DNA of 64,000 nucleotides from NCBI GenBank assembly GCA_025716815.1, contig JAIXMN010000005.1, positions 372,001 through 436,000 of the forward strand. Reading direction: 5' to 3'. The notes below the pieces were generated by a model, which was not told where the DNA came from, searched no databases, and saw nothing but the letters and a program-made list of their open reading frames with translations. Below are positions 1 through 12,886 of this stretch, in pieces. Source of the stretch: Dichotomocladium elegans. Taxonomy: Eukaryota; Mucoromycota; Mucoromycetes; Mucorales; Lichtheimiaceae. Positions within the stretch are counted from its first letter, which is position 1; each line of letters starts with the position of its first letter. Both the position numbers and the translations under genes were made by a program.

Positions 1-1665
1 CATATTCCGCAGCAAGCTAAAAAGTGACTTGCAGCACGAGGTCACGTGACTATGTGACTTGGGTATAATTTAAATTATTCCCTAGGAAAATAGGCGTAGT
101 TACGTTTTGCTGTGGAATTGGCGCTGATCGGCTGTTCAACAGTCTTTGTAATCAGTGTTGTTCTGCCAGAAAACACTTCATGATGAAATGGCTTCCAAAA
201 AAAAATGCTAGAATAAGATAGGGACATCGGAAATTGTTCGTGTCGATATGCCATTATCTGATAAGTTGTTTTTGCATTATCTTGTATTTATATGATACGC
301 TTTTTTCTAAATGAGTCGCGCAGGTAGTAGTAGGTATATTTGGAAGAGAGGTTGCTCTACATTTATGCTGTTTTTTCATGATAGAATACGGTGGATAAAA
401 CGGTAAAAAGGATGATGGATCGAACATTTGATATGTCATGTTTGGAAAAAGTGCAGTACAGTGGGCATCATCGTTACGTCGAGGATTTGTGATGCAAAGC
501 TTGCTTGACCGGCTGGTGTCTTGCAGACCCATTATTGAGGCAATAACTTCAGGCCTGGAATTATGCACATGGAAACAATCAGCGTTGATTCACCTGTCTG
601 ACCTGCATTGTTGCCAATTACAGCAAGGCACATTCTTCAAAATCCGAAGCAGTCGAGCCATGAATCCTGTTCGCAGCAATCCCATTACAATGCATACATC
701 ACGAGGGGAAATCTGCGAGCACTCAACCTTCTAAAGTCTGATAGTTTGTTTCGAAGCGAACAAAATAGGACACTTATACAATGCTCCTACTTATGATCGA
801 AAAACCGCTTGTTTATGGGAAAGGTTTCTGTATGATTTTAAACGTACTGACTGCTACAAATATATACATTTCTTCAGGCTTTTGTACAGGTATGTAGAAG
901 AATAGCAATCAAGCATGTGCGCTTCTGATATGCTTTTACTTTTTAATTCAAGTTGCTGCTACACATGAAACTTAGGGAACCAGAATGTCCCCAGTTCTCG
1001 GGCAAAGATCAGGACAATGTAATATACAGTGCAGGTGTACGCATTATTTTACCGCATCCAGGAGTAAACGGCTAGCTTATTATGGTTGCAGATGCTGCAG
1101 TAGATGTCATAGCTATGCATATGCACCGTTCTAAATATAATGTTCATCAATGCTGCAAGATGGTTAAGATCATGCATAGCAGGTACCATGGCTTTGTTGA
1201 CATACCTCCTTCTTTTCTTCCGACGCTTTCCGTTGGATCATCACTACTTCCTGTTCCTTTTGCCATCTGAATGGACTGTTTGCACACAAATTGTCTTTCC
1301 CCCATCTCAATTATATTACCATATATCTAGATGACTTTGGGATAACGAAAAACGTCTGGAGACAGACTGATGGCAATTGCCGCTAAATATGAAAGTAAAA
1401 GCAATCAAGAGAAGACCTTTTGGGGATGGGAATTTTGCAACATTGTGTTCAGATGTACCTGTAGCAGTGGATGATAATGGGGGAGGGGAACTGACTTTTT
1501 CTTACAGAATTGGATATAAATGGTATGGAAACACTATAACTACATGGAACGTGGGTAAATAAGGATGGCGGGATGTAATGGAGGATGAGCGAGGATAAGT
1601 ATTAACGTAATTGCTAAGAATAAAAATGAAGGTTAAGTACAATGATGTCGGATATGCACAGTCGG
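1..1665. other. Intergenic, no convincing gene
   Basis: Only short overlapping open frames occur here on both strands, none with a recognisable domain or a consistent splice pattern. A palindromic CACGTG lies near position 42. I see no repeat array or RNA gene. Confidence 0.5.
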
Positions 1666-2022
1666 CTAGAGGCTTCGTTTAATCTTGGTTGGGTTCCACG
1701 GAGTTAGGCGTTTCAGGACACCGGATATGCCACCATGATGTTCGTTGGCGCATTGTGGAGTCTGCCATGGTTTCATAGCATATCGGCTTTGCCCGGGGAA
1801 AAGGAGATCAGGATGATCGGTTTCGTTATCATGTCGAACCAGTGGATCAAAAATGCACTCGAAGGTCTGCTCCATGTTATCTTGTTCGATCTTGTATATA
1901 ACTGGCGGCTCTTTGCTAATAGTAACGCAGAGCGACTTCTTACGCCGGCCGTTGGCTGTGAGAGTCTTAGGTCGGGCACCGTGGAAGGTGAACGATTTGA
2001 AGTGTCCCATAACGAGTGCCAT
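1666..2022 (-). CDS. Small hypothetical protein (118 aa)
   Basis: A single uninterrupted minus-strand frame of 118 codons. I do not recognise the family. The composition is protein-like: a basic stretch (NGRRKK) near residues 25-30, then mixed hydrophobic and charged segments and a Pro/Trp-containing C-terminal half; no signal peptide or membrane segment is evident. The start was chosen because the ATG sits in a good eukaryotic context (ACC before it, G after it) and is the first in the frame. A longer-looking plus-strand frame overlaps it and is taken as its shadow. It could also be a pseudogene fragment; there is no second exon needed and none seen. Confidence 0.45.
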   Translation of the reverse strand: MALVMGHFKSFTFHGARPKTLTANGRRKKSLCVTISKEPPVIYKIEQDNMEQTFECIFDPLVRHDNETDHPDLLFPGQSRYAMKPWQTPQCANEHHGGISGVLKRLTPWNPTKIKRSL

Positions 2023-2839
2023 GGTGCAGAAGTAATATAGTGATAGTAGCAGTAGAAAAAGTGTCTGTATGTGCTGAAGAATAAAAAAAGGAGGCGGATC
2101 TGGACCATTTCTTTTTTAAAGGCATGGAATTAAATTCACACCACGCTTGCATCTCATGTCACAGGGCGTGTGTCCAATACGATATCACCTTGTTATATTC
2201 CCATCTGCGCCGTACTGCCTGCAGCGTTCGGTCTGACAAGGGATATCCCACTGTTCTGATGCTCATGAATATGCAGTATTCAATAGAGACAGTTGATCCG
2301 TTCTCTATTTGCAACTTCCTCGCTTCTTTATGCTTTCTCCCCTGTCTGTCATTGTCAGACCACTTGAGAAAAACAAAACTCATGATCCGAGGACTTGTGC
2401 AACCATAACATATCGGTAATTCCAGCAGCCACTATTCGTTCCGCATGCTGATGTTTCCGTGCATCACGCGATCAATGAAGGTGAAAATCCCTCTTACCAA
2501 CTGTATGAGAGTTCCACCACTGTCTGACGAGAAAGAATATCCTCGGAACTAGCAATAGAAAAATTCGCACACAGACCCCATTACAACTATGGGAAACAAT
2601 GCCCATCCAACCGCACACAGTTTTTTAAACGCTTTCGTTTCGGTTAGGCTTGTGAGACTGGATCCTTTTATTATGCCAGTCAGGAATTGCTTTCATGTGT
2701 CGCTTCCTTCTGGGCGGTCCTGCGCTGCTGGTGAGATTGGGTGGTGATGGAAGGGGATGCAATGCATACCCCCTTCCCCCCAAAAAAAAATTTCACTCTC
2801 GCGGTGGCGAAACACCAACGACACCCGTTCCTTTTCGTT
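2023..2839. other. Intergenic, nothing seen
   Basis: Small overlapping frames only. A short run of A (2781-2789) and several stop-rich stretches; no domain, repeat or RNA gene recognised. Confidence 0.5.
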
Positions 2840-4267
2840 CTAAGGCCCAACTTCTCTGTGGAGGTCATCTTCGCATTGCTTCAGCTTCGTACATAATATT
2901 AGACACCCATCTATGCGCATTAATGAAGATCGCAATGTCCTTGTCAATGGATTAGATGCTTGGTTAATTGTGACCACGCGGTTGAGAGACGCCGGTGGGG
3001 TCCATCCGTCTTCCTTGCCTAAGAACGCTGAGGTCTCAGCTGTGCTCCCTACATCGCATCCCTGCAAATCTTGTCATTCACTTAGCTAAGAGGGTAGATA
3101 TATCTTTTCGACTGGATGTGCAGCTCTATAGCCGCTCCTCACTATGGCCTGGCTGTCGCAACCAATGCAGAATATTTGTTTTACACCGGTGGCGTGATCA
3201 TAAGCGACGGCAAATGACTTATAGATTCCCCCGTATATCAGCGATCAACATTAACCGTCTAAACAGCTATTACTATCCACATGCCTTTTGGGTACTAGTG
3301 AGAGCTCAGTATGGGCCATATGTCAGATATCATTCACAATCTACAGACTTGATTGTCCTATTTTAGTTTCCAGTGCTCAGTACCCAGTTTACAAAAGATA
3401 CAGTGCAAGAAAACTTTGCGATCGCCTAGTCGTCCTAAATTTCCAAGTCGCGTTTGCAAGGATTGTCGAAGTCCCTTTATTTTCCACTTCCATGGCTTTC
3501 CTTGTCGCCTGTTTGATATCAGCCGAGCGTTGCAGCATAGGCTGTATGCTTACTGGATGATGTGGACCGTAGAGCTCTGTATTATGGATTGAAATGACAG
3601 ATGCCCATTTCATTCTGCTTACTGTCATCGTGTGCGTTAGGGAAATGCAGAAAGGTTAACAAGGGGGGCATGGATGACATAGTCAAAAGAACTCAACGCT
3701 CGCTGCTAGTGAGTGGTGAAGTTCACGGTTTTGGATTTTTGATGGCTTCATGCTGAATCTTCAAAGAGCCAGTATTTTCTAGCATCTGACATGCATTCTT
3801 GCGTATAGCCTCAAAGACCTCGAGTAAATAAAAATGCAGGTGATAAGACGGATAACAGTCTTTGATAAAGAAGCAAGAGTAGTTATGAATGCAATCAATG
3901 AAATCCACCTCCTGGCAGTTTCATCCGCACGAGAGAAATAGGAAATGAAGTAAGTTCGTCCACACCATGTGCGAGAAGAGCTCTGGAACCCCTTCAAATT
4001 ATTCAGGTCCAAAGGACAATCTCACCAAATGGATACCATAGCAGCGCAGCTAGGAAGCCTGGTTTGAGAACGGTGGAGATGGAACGGGTCAGCCTCACCG
4101 GTTTTGACAACCTGCCAATTCAAAGCTAGAGAGGGTTAATTCTGTAGAGAGTTTGTAACACAGCATAATTCAGGACGGCACTTCATTAGCATATCTGACG
4201 TTTGCTGCAATATGCGCGATCGAGGCGCGATATACCCGTCCGTCTCAGACTTATCTTTTGCAAGCAT
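2840..4267 (-). other. Possible unidentified spliced or decayed gene
   Basis: Several minus-strand segments read like protein and can be linked loosely by splice-like sites: about 4267-4165, 4113-4028, 3908-3723 (contains LLEVFEAIRKNACQMLE), 3628-3389 and 3067-2840. I could not build one continuous frame through all of them, so this may be a decayed gene, a repeat-encoded protein, or chance. No family was recognised. Confidence 0.22.
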
Positions 4268-4563
4268 GCGACAACTGACATAGCGAGAACAAGTGCAACC
4301 AAAATTTAACAGCATACAAAGTTATTCAAGCCAAATGCCAAGAAATGTTAGCCGTTGTCAGCAGAAAGTGAAACTGAGTGTTCTACAAATTTTCTAGCGG
4401 ACCAGAAAGTACAGCCTTATCTCTTCTGCTGAACCATTTGCAAGGGTGCAAATCTCGACCCATTAGAAACGAAAAATCTGATTGCAAGCCGAACTACAGG
4501 GAAGATTCTCGGCCGTTTTCCGTTTGTTTGCCGTTAAATCCTCAGTCAACTTTGGTGATTTTA

Positions 4564-7500
4564 ATGGAACGATATACTGCAAACGCCGATGGACGAAGTG
4601 ATGCCTACAAAGGTGGATCCATTAGAACCTCCTTTCGACCGCCCAACATTGAGCATGGTGTCCCACCTTTGCGCATAAAAATTCCCTTGTTGCCACCTTC
4701 ACTACATGTATGTTTTCTCATCTTAAAATCCCAAGCCGAAAAGCTCTCTATCTTCTCGATATTAACATAACAAAATGTATGCGACAGCAACACGGATATG
4801 AAGGAATGCCTGAACCAATGACCACCAGAAACGACGGATTTAGCACAATAGCAGCACATCCAACTTATCCACCCTATAGGCTTTCACCACAACCACCACA
4901 ACCACCACAACCACCGCAACCACCACAACCACCGCAACCACCACAAAAACCGGCAGCGAGCGGTGGCGCGGGATGGAAGATATCTCAGCGGCGACCTCCA
5001 TCATCACCACATCATATGCCCACTTCTCCAGCATCACAGCGCCCATCCGTGTATCCACCGATTTCTCCATATTTCGAGCAGCATCATCATTCTTATTTGC
5101 CGTCTTATCCGCCACCACCGCCACCACATCATTATCCACCATCGCGACCAGGCCCTCCACTGGACTGCATGTCAAACCTTCCACCGTCCCATCACCATGA
5201 GCCGTATGTGCCTCTCAGCCCCCAGATGAACACTTCACAACCACCGCTCTATCCACCGCAACCTCCAGAGGGGTACGAGCGGTCAACATCGTATTCACTC
5301 ACACATGACCTTGACTCTCTACCTGTTCACTCCAGACAACGGTATAATCCTCCTTCGAGTTCACCTCTCCTTTCTCCACGTTCAGAGATGCCTTATCCTC
5401 CCCCGGAAAACTGCAGCGATAGCAGCAGTAGCAACACAATTTCATCGCCGTCCATGCAGCAGCGTCTAAGGTACCAGCCTACTCAAGAGCCCATTACGGG
5501 TAGCAAATCGGTACAGTCCTCACCATTTACTTCCATGCCTGTACCGATGCCAGTATCGTTCCCAATACCAATACCGATGCCGATGCCCATGCCGATGCCC
5601 ATGCCAGTTCCTACAGGAGCCTATCACTACCAGGCATTCCAGCCGCAAATGCCTTATCCACCGCCTGAATTTATGAGGCGACCAGCACAGGACTTTATCA
5701 GCACATTCCAGTCATCAACTATACATTCATCAATGCTTAGCGCAGCTGAGGCAGAACTAGAGCATGAATTATCAAAGCCTCTCGGTCGATTGGACAGTAT
5801 GAAATATTCGACATCATCTAGCAATAATAGTTCTTCATCAAGCGACACGAGCGACAAGGAAGAAGAAGAAGAAGAAGAAGAAGAAGAAGAAGAAGAAGAA
5901 GAAGAAACAACAGCTGTACAGCAAGCTCGAGTCCCTTCCTACATCGATAAGCCTTTACCGCCTAAACCATCGCCTACAGACTCCGAAATTACCGATCTTG
6001 CGCTCCTCTCGGTCGCATCAAGAATGTTTGCAAAGGAAATGAAAGGCGTCATTAGTCTACGCCAGCTTAGTTTCAGCGACGAGTACCCTAATGCATTCAC
6101 TGGTCAGGAGGCTGTGGTATATATACAATAGAATCGAAAAGTGCCAGGAACCAGAGAAGGAGCTAAATGGATTTTATAGGACACGATGATAATGATTTTA
6201 CAACATCGTTATATCAATTATCCAAATCTGCGTGAGTATTGCGTCGAGTTATTGAATGCTATGATGATCAGCAAGCCTTTTGGGCTGATTGAGGCCGTGG
6301 ACGCATCCAAAAAGCGGAACAGACGCATGGTGTATGATTCGGCAGACGAGACGTACCGCTTACGCGCAGCAATGACAGTGGGGGTGTTTACTCCCCTAAC
6401 TCAATGCTATGTCAAGAGTTGCAGGCCCGGCGAAGGAGGATGTTACGCTCCTAGATGTCCAAATAGGCCTGAAGTGTTGGAAAAGGAGATGGTAAAAGCC
6501 TTTCTATTCCGTACACACAGGAATGGATGTTTAATCCATGACTAAACCGCTTATAGGCGCGAGACTCCTTGCTTCGAAGCCTATCGATCCATTCGATTGC
6601 GAATCGGAAAGAAGGTGTAAGTATGGAAAGAGTGGATTGAAACATAGCTGTGACAGAGCCTTATTAGATGCTCTCCACGGAAACATGGGGAGAGCGTATG
6701 AATCCCGACTTTTATGCGTCGGTGGATCCTCGCGAGCGGAGTCGACAAGAGGCAATTAATGAGATTATTTTCGGTGAAGAACAGTACCTGAAAGACATGC
6801 TACTGTTGCAGACAGTAAGAAATGGATTCTTTTTCGCGTTCTTATGTTCCATGTCACCCACCTAGTTCCGATATAACAGGCGATTATTGAACCGCTAAAG
6901 AATGCTCATATTATCGACCGAGCGCAGTGGGAACTCTTTTATAAAAGTGTTTTCAACAACCACAAGGAAATACACGATTTAAGCCAGCATCTCTTTGAGG
7001 ATCTGATGGTTTTGTACCAAAAATATGAAAATACGTGCATTCCGGGCATTGGGAAGATCTTGCTCAAACATTTTCAGCTGTTCCGAGATCCTTACCTTAT
7101 CTATGTCCCGAACGTACACCTGGCCGAGTATATTGTGTCCGATCAAAAGCGGACTAATCCAAAATTCAATGAGTTCTTGCAGCTGCGTATGACGGACCCT
7201 TCTTTAAACAAACAGTCCTTTCGACACTTTTTGATCCGTCCGGTTATGCGTCTTCCGCGCTATGAGCTGCTTTTAAAGACATTGATCAGCAAAACTGATC
7301 CAGAGGATCCAGATTACGAGAACCTGAAAAAGTGCAGCGAGCTCATCGGCGAGCTTGCCAAGCTATGTGATCAATACTCCGTTGGGGTGAAAAACCGCGT
7401 CGAGATCCTGATGCTCAATGCCGCTCTCTATTGCCGCCAAGGCGAGGCATACGATCTCAAACTAACTGATCCGAGACGCAAGATCTATTACCGCAGTGAC

Positions 7501-9349
7501 CTCAAATACGAAGGTTCTTCAATCCATGACCGGCTCCTTCATGTCATTATTTTCGACCATTTGGTCTTGATTACGAAGCCTCGAGGCGAGGCCAAGGAAG
7601 CACGACAGTACAAGATCTGGTGCCGCCCGATACCACTCCAGATGCTGCATGTTCAGGGAGCAGACAACCAGTTCTCGCTGCCAACGTCTTCTCAAACCAT
7701 TGCTAACGCGCTCACCAGCTCAACATATAGCACTTACACTAATCTCCTTAATTCGACTGCGTTGAGAAGCACCACGCATCTTTCACTTGTTCTGACCAGC
7801 GTTGCCAGGAACGGAGGATCCTATGTCTTTTCCTGCAGCGACGTGGCCGAGAAAAAGCGCTGGATTCATGCATTTAATCAGGCGCATGTGGACCTTAAAC
7901 GCGAAGAAGACATTGTCAAAGTGAGTAGCATCGAGAGCACCTTTTTCCGTCTCGACAGGGGGTCGACATCGACCATTGAAGGTAACGGCAAGGTCATGAG
8001 TACGGTCCCTTTTGGTGAGTGCCGAAGTATAAAGTGAATACGAACGGGACATGGGTATTTAATGCTAGCTGTAGTTACGCTTGATGACAAGAAGATGGTT
8101 GCTATTGGAACGTCCTCTGGTGTGTACTTTAGAAGCATGCCTGATGGACCGGTTCGACCCATCTTGTCTATGAAGAATGTCACCCAGCTAGATGTGATAC
8201 AAAGTCAACAGATTCTTTTAGTCCTTTCCAGTAAGGAAGAATCGTACGAATTTCGCTCTGTAGCCTGGAACTCATCATACCTTGTTGCAACTTAGATAAG
8301 GTGCTGTTTGCGTATCCCCTCGATGAATTGACATCGCCAAAGACTGTCTCACCTGGACGATCAAGGCAGGTAGTTGCAGACCCTGTCCATTTCTTTCGGA
8401 CTGGCGTGTGTCATAAAAAGGAACAGCTCGTGGTCGCCAGACACAGTAAGCTGTCTACTTTTTTTGATGTCTATCTTCCTATCCGGACCAGCAACAAGGA
8501 AGATGGCAGTATCACCAGCATCAACACCAATACCAGCACCAGCACCAGCACCAGCACCAGCACCAGCACCAGCACCAGCAGGAGCCGGCACCATAGATTA
8601 AGTCACCTCAGCTGGTTGGGACGGCTTGACGCAAACTCGACGTGGTTTATGCAAACTAAGAATTTCATGGTCGGCTCTCATGCAACAGCGATCAACTTCT
8701 TGAATACAAAGTTTGCGGTTGTGTGTGACAGGATGATTGAAATCGTCGATCCTGAACACCTGAAAGTCACCCGGAGTGTCGTTGACGAGCAGCTACCTGA
8801 GTTTGGTTTCCTGCAACAGTACAAGGTCGGTCTGAAGCCCATGGCCATGTATCGAGTCGAGGCCGGGAAACGATTTTTGGTGTGCTACAACAAATTTGTC
8901 TTTTGTGTCGACAATAAGCAGAACTTGATTCGGATGGGAAAGGAGTAAGTGGAAGATATTCACCCCTTCCCGCTCCCGCCTTTCTCATTTTCTATCCGTA
9001 GCAGTAAATGGGGTCTACTCTGCAAATGGGAATGTCATCCAGAAAGCATCGTGCTATGCAATGATCACATTATTGCTTTTGATCAACGTCTGATTGAAAT
9101 CAGAGACATATACAGAGTAAGAATGCGTGTGGCGCAAAAAAATAAGAATAACGGATGGCTAATGCAGGCGGCGTACAGGGGGAGCTAGTCCAGATTATCC
9201 CTGGAGACGACTGTCGCCTCACATACTATAATGCGCACGGACCTGAAGGGCCAATACTCCACGGTTGTATTGTGCATACGAAGAATCCACATTTTCAGGA
9301 CATCTTCAGCATTGAGTTCAACTCTCGAAAAGAAGCTGCACGATCCTGA
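4564..9349 (+). CDS. Rho guanine nucleotide exchange factor, ROM2-like (DEP-DH-PH-CNH)
   Basis: Predicted Rho1 activator at the plasma membrane; ROM1/ROM2 proteins load Rho1 with GTP to drive the cell-wall integrity pathway and glucan synthesis (family knowledge). Ten exons: 4564-4707, 4788-6116, 6180-6491, 6557-6616, 6668-6814, 6880-8014, 8069-8230, 8296-8944, 9002-9116, 9179-9349; these sum to 1,408 intact codons. The first 430 residues are a disordered Pro/Gln/Ser-rich region with a (PQP) tract, a Pro-Met repeat and a poly-Glu run. A DEP-like segment begins at FTGQEAV. The DH domain carries the conserved helix HFLIRPVMRLPRYELLLKTL, followed by a PH domain and a C-terminal citron-homology (CNH) propeller. 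The ATG at 4564 was preferred because its exon splices cleanly (CAT|CAA) into the long exon; an ATG near 4779 is an alternative. Confidence 0.92.
4885..4950 (+). repeat. Tandem (CCACAACCA)n coding for Pro-Gln-Pro repeats
   Basis: Imperfect tandem of CCACAA/CCGCAA units in frame inside the disordered N-terminal part of the Rho GEF; encodes repeated PPQ. Confidence 0.85.
5858..5906 (+). repeat. GAA microsatellite coding for a poly-Glu tract
   Basis: Uninterrupted GAA/GAG-type triplets in the Rho GEF first large exon, encoding about 16 consecutive Glu residues; likely length-variable. Confidence 0.9.
8532..8580 (+). repeat. (AGCACC)n microsatellite coding for Ser-Thr repeats in the CNH domain
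   Basis: Eight or so AGCACC units in frame, encoding a Ser-Thr run inserted into the CNH propeller of the Rho GEF, where a surface loop is expected. Confidence 0.85.
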
Positions 9350-10461
9350 TCCTTCCATAACCTTACAGAAACGTCTTGCACAATAGACTGCTTTTGTCAT
9401 TGCCATTATCGTTAAACGTTACCGACAGTGTCCTCCTCCTCTTCAATAACTGCACCAATCAGAGCGTTGTACAAAACAGCAGGATACTCATTTTGGCTGA
9501 TTCAGCTTGCCAATCTCGATGATAATAAAGTATTGGTGGGCTTTGGTTATCGATCAAATGCTCCCGGAATGGGCTGACTATGCTCAGCCAGCAGTCCGAT
9601 GATAATGAATATATATATGTACGTTTGACGAGAAATATAGGCATTGATTACCCAAACTCAACATTATGTCAACATGAGAACCATCGGGAAGATGCCGCAG
9701 CATGCGTGCGACCTTGAGTTTCGAGGCAAAGCGTCCTGCGTTTGGTTATCAAGAGACATTCAAAGGCGAAGCACGATTGCTCTCGAAGCTGCTGCACTGG
9801 GATGCATTTCTAACATGTTTGAGGCTTATCTAGATCGTTATAGACAATCCATCAGTAGCCGTTCTTTCAACAGGAGATTGAGCAAGCTTGGGAGACCAAA
9901 ACACGAATCTTGGGCTATACAGACGAAGTAGGATAATTTGGGGGTGTCTGCCATTGTCGGTGAACAGAGAGGGCTGGAGAACGTCGTGCGGACGGATGAT
10001 CATGGGCATTATAGTTTGGCGCTTGTTTGTAGTGAGCGTGACAGGGCATAGTGTAAGCTTTGACCATTGCATATGTGGTCGAACTTTTTCTTCGGTGTTC
10101 TTCCGAGCAACCCCCCCTCCTCTCTCCTCATGCAAAAAAGGAAAAAAGAAAACCCTGGTTCTGCCTTTTTCATGCCAAGCAGAACCCGATTGTCTGCGTC
10201 GGCTATCTCTTGTCTTTTTACTCCTGTATCCAGCGGTCAGAAGCAGCTTATTTCAAGCCAAGTATAAGCCGTCAAGAACAGTCCATTCGGAAAGGCTGTC
10301 GTGATCAGTCTCGTCCTACACAAAGCACGAAAAGCAATGATTCCCCCTGTGATCGTGACCAGATATTAGGCCGCTCACGCGAACAGCTGTTTCCCCCTCG
10401 TCCTTAAACTCTTTTTTTTTTTCTCACCCACGGTCTTATCCTGCCTTTTTCTCTACGAACT
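9350..10461. other. Intergenic region with protein-like fragments
   Basis: The 3' end of the Rho GEF and the promoter of the BTB gene. Two stretches (about 9700-9830 and 9878-9927, plus strand) read like exons in one frame or another, but I could not join them into a gene and recognise no family. A pyrimidine-rich tract (10412-10453) immediately precedes the BTB start. Confidence 0.4.
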
Positions 10462-11796
10462 ATGGAGCGCTCTGATTCTTGGCCATCCAATGACCCTCAT
10501 TCGCCAACACATCAATCGCCAAAGTCGCCGCATCGGACATTGACGGAGCTTGCGTGCGACTACAAGGAGCTCGGACCGCAGGCACCCAACCGCAACCACC
10601 ACCACAGGCGGCGACTCACTTTTTTGTTTGACGACAGTGAGGGTCCCAGACAGCAGCCATTGCCGCTTGTCGGAAACGAAGACTCTGCTACGACTACGAC
10701 AGCCTCTTCGACAGAGCCGGATGAGAGCCTTTTGGCGAATGAACTGCCACTAGAAATGGGTTTCCGATCGAAGTCCTTGGATGAAGTGGAACAGATCCGG
10801 AGCTCCTTATCGAGTCTCAACACGTCAACGAATGGCACAGACATATGGGACGGGTATCAGATTGAATACAAGAAGATCGGCGAGAGCTATCGACAGAGCC
10901 AACAGGATATCTTTCGTGATATACAATATCTGTTCCAAGAGCTGAAATCGCACGAGCAAAAGTGGGAACGCACGAAGGAGGTGCATCAGAACAAGATGAG
11001 CATGGAATACAGGGACCTTAATAAGGCCCTTACTGCGCGCATGCGAAGGATTGATCAGCGAGAGAGTTCATTCAAAAAAGCGTTGGATACATCCAACCAT
11101 GGAGGTGCAAGCTCACTCTCTCTCTCTCTCTATATATATATAATGTTGGCGAAAGAAACTAATTATGATTTCCTTTCCCCCGTTTAAGACTCGGTCATCT
11201 TCTCCAGTGCAGTCGTCAAGCTCAATGTAGGAGGCGAAATCTTTGAGGTAATAGAAAAAGAGAGAAAGATAAAGATTGGATTTCTAAGGACTGCATCGTA
11301 CAACAGACCAAGATAGATACACTTCGCAAAGATGAGAATAGTCTCCTAGCAATGATGTTTTCAGGGCGACACCAAATGGTCTCAGACGAAACAGATGGCT
11401 CTTATTTCATCGACCGTGATCCGACACACTTTCGTAACATTTTGAACTATCTCAGAGGCAAAAAAGTAAGTCTTTTCTCATTTCTCACACGCCCAGTAAG
11501 TGGAATGATTTCTTTAACCATTCCATACAAAATAGATCAACTTTAATCTTCAGGATAAATCCAAGCAAGTATCTTGTGCTTTTTTTTTTCCAATCTCATT
11601 TTGAAAAAAAAAAGCATGATTATTAATCAGTATTCAATAGGTGCCAGCAGCTTTTGCAAGAGGTGAGGAAATAAATACTACAACATGAATGAAATTTATA
11701 AAATCTCAACTTCAATTACAATACTAGGCTCGGTACTATCGCATTGATGAACTCGTAAAATCACTGGAGCGCCATCTACAGATATCAGCAGTTTAA
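10462..11796 (+). CDS. BTB/POZ (potassium-channel tetramerisation-type) protein
   Basis: 326-residue protein; function unknown. KCTD-type BTB domains mediate oligomerisation and often act as cullin-3 adaptors (family knowledge). Exons 10462-11104, 11189-11247, 11307-11465, 11536-11564, 11641-11662, 11728-11796 give 327 intact codons. Residues 1-110 are disordered and basic/Ser-rich; about 130-210 is a predicted coiled coil rich in Gln, Glu and Lys; the C-terminal third is the BTB fold, with the signature VVKLNVGGEIFE, then MMFSGR and FIDRDPTHFRNILNYLRG, ending with LLQEARYYRIDELV. The intron 11565-11640 requires a GC donor (AA|GCAAGT); with it the DKSKCQQLLQEARYY junction is as expected for the family. 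No transmembrane segment, so it is not a channel. Confidence 0.85.
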
Positions 11797-12223
11797 GTGC
11801 ATCACATCCTCTTCGATACCAAGTGGCAGTTATTCTGCCGCGCATAGTTATTCCTTCCTATATCAAGGGGCCTGAATCCTCCATCTAAAATGCCTTTATA
11901 CAGCGCTCTGCTCCACCAGGACCCATGTTTCTGACCAATTACTGCTCATGCAGATCAAATCAAAGATAAAAGAATGTGTTTGCACGCCCCTCCCACGTGT
12001 TTCGGTTTGTCTTCTTACATTTTGGCAGCGTATTTTAAAAGCCAGCTTGGGGGAACTGGAAATGTCCTCGGGGAAATGGGCGAAGTCGAATAAAAATAGC
12101 ATTCCGCGGAAAGGAAACCCACACCGCGGAACGCGTCAAATAAATTTGCTTGAACGATCGAGGCAACAGAACCCCAGCTTACACGTTCCTTTCTTTTTTA
12201 TCACCTTCACTATCTTGCCCACC

Positions 12224-12886
12224 ATGGCCGCTGCTGACATTGCCTTGTTCGACCATTCGCTCATCTCGTCACAGGTGCAGGCTGCTTTGCCTGCCGGGTA
12301 CACGCTCCGTCCGCTCCGCGCGAACGATTACGAGCGCGGTTTTCTCGACGTCCTCAAGGTGCTCACCGAGGTTGGTGACCAGTCCAAAGAGGAATGGATG
12401 GAGCGTTTCCAGTATCTCAAGCAACGGAATGACACCTGTAAGCATCTGCTGCTCCTATTAAAAGCTGTTCAAGGGAAACAAACAAGGCTGATGAGCATCC
12501 GCACCCATTATTAGATTTCACAATTGCCATCTGCGATGATAAAAATGACAAGGTGGTTGCAGCAGGTACTATCTTTGTGGAGCGCAAATTTGTTCACAAC
12601 AATGGTCTTGTTGGCCACATTGAGGATATTGCAGTGGATGCCAATCAGCAAGGCAAGAAACTCGGCCTACGCATCATCCAGGCACTCAAATACATTGGCG
12701 CAAAGCGCGGATGCTACAAGGGTATGAGCGGGTTACGATGTAGGCATAAAATTGGTTCTGACACCCACTGCCCTGAATATAGTTATCCTGGACTGCTCAG
12801 CTAAGAATATACCCTTTTACGAGAAGTGCGGCTTCCAGCAAAAGGAATACGAGATGGCTTGGTACGTCACCAAGTCCAACTTGTAA
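12224..12886 (+). CDS. GNA1: Glucosamine 6-phosphate N-acetyltransferase
   Basis: Acetylates glucosamine 6-phosphate with acetyl-CoA in the cytosol, an essential step to UDP-GlcNAc for chitin, N-glycans and GPI anchors (family knowledge). Three exons, 12224-12437, 12515-12721 and 12783-12886, make one frame of about 174 residues, close to the usual fungal size. Visible GNAT features: GYTLRPLRANDYERGFLDVL at the N-terminus, VGHIEDIAVDANQQGKKLG (the acetyl-CoA pyrophosphate loop), and VILDCSAKNIPFYEKCGF near the C-terminus, all typical of GNA1. The ATG lies in a strong context (CACCATGG). An open frame extending upstream of it is judged to be 5' untranslated sequence. Confidence 0.95.

Noticed and set aside
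9690..9840. A stretch resembling the histone H3 alpha-2 helix region
   Set aside because: The similarity is limited to about 18 residues, the flanking histone-fold segments are missing, and a different frame in the same place also looks protein-like.
11948..12223. Open frame upstream of and continuous with GNA1
   Set aside because: The added residues lack family similarity, and the GNA1 ATG has a strong context; it is taken as 5' untranslated sequence.
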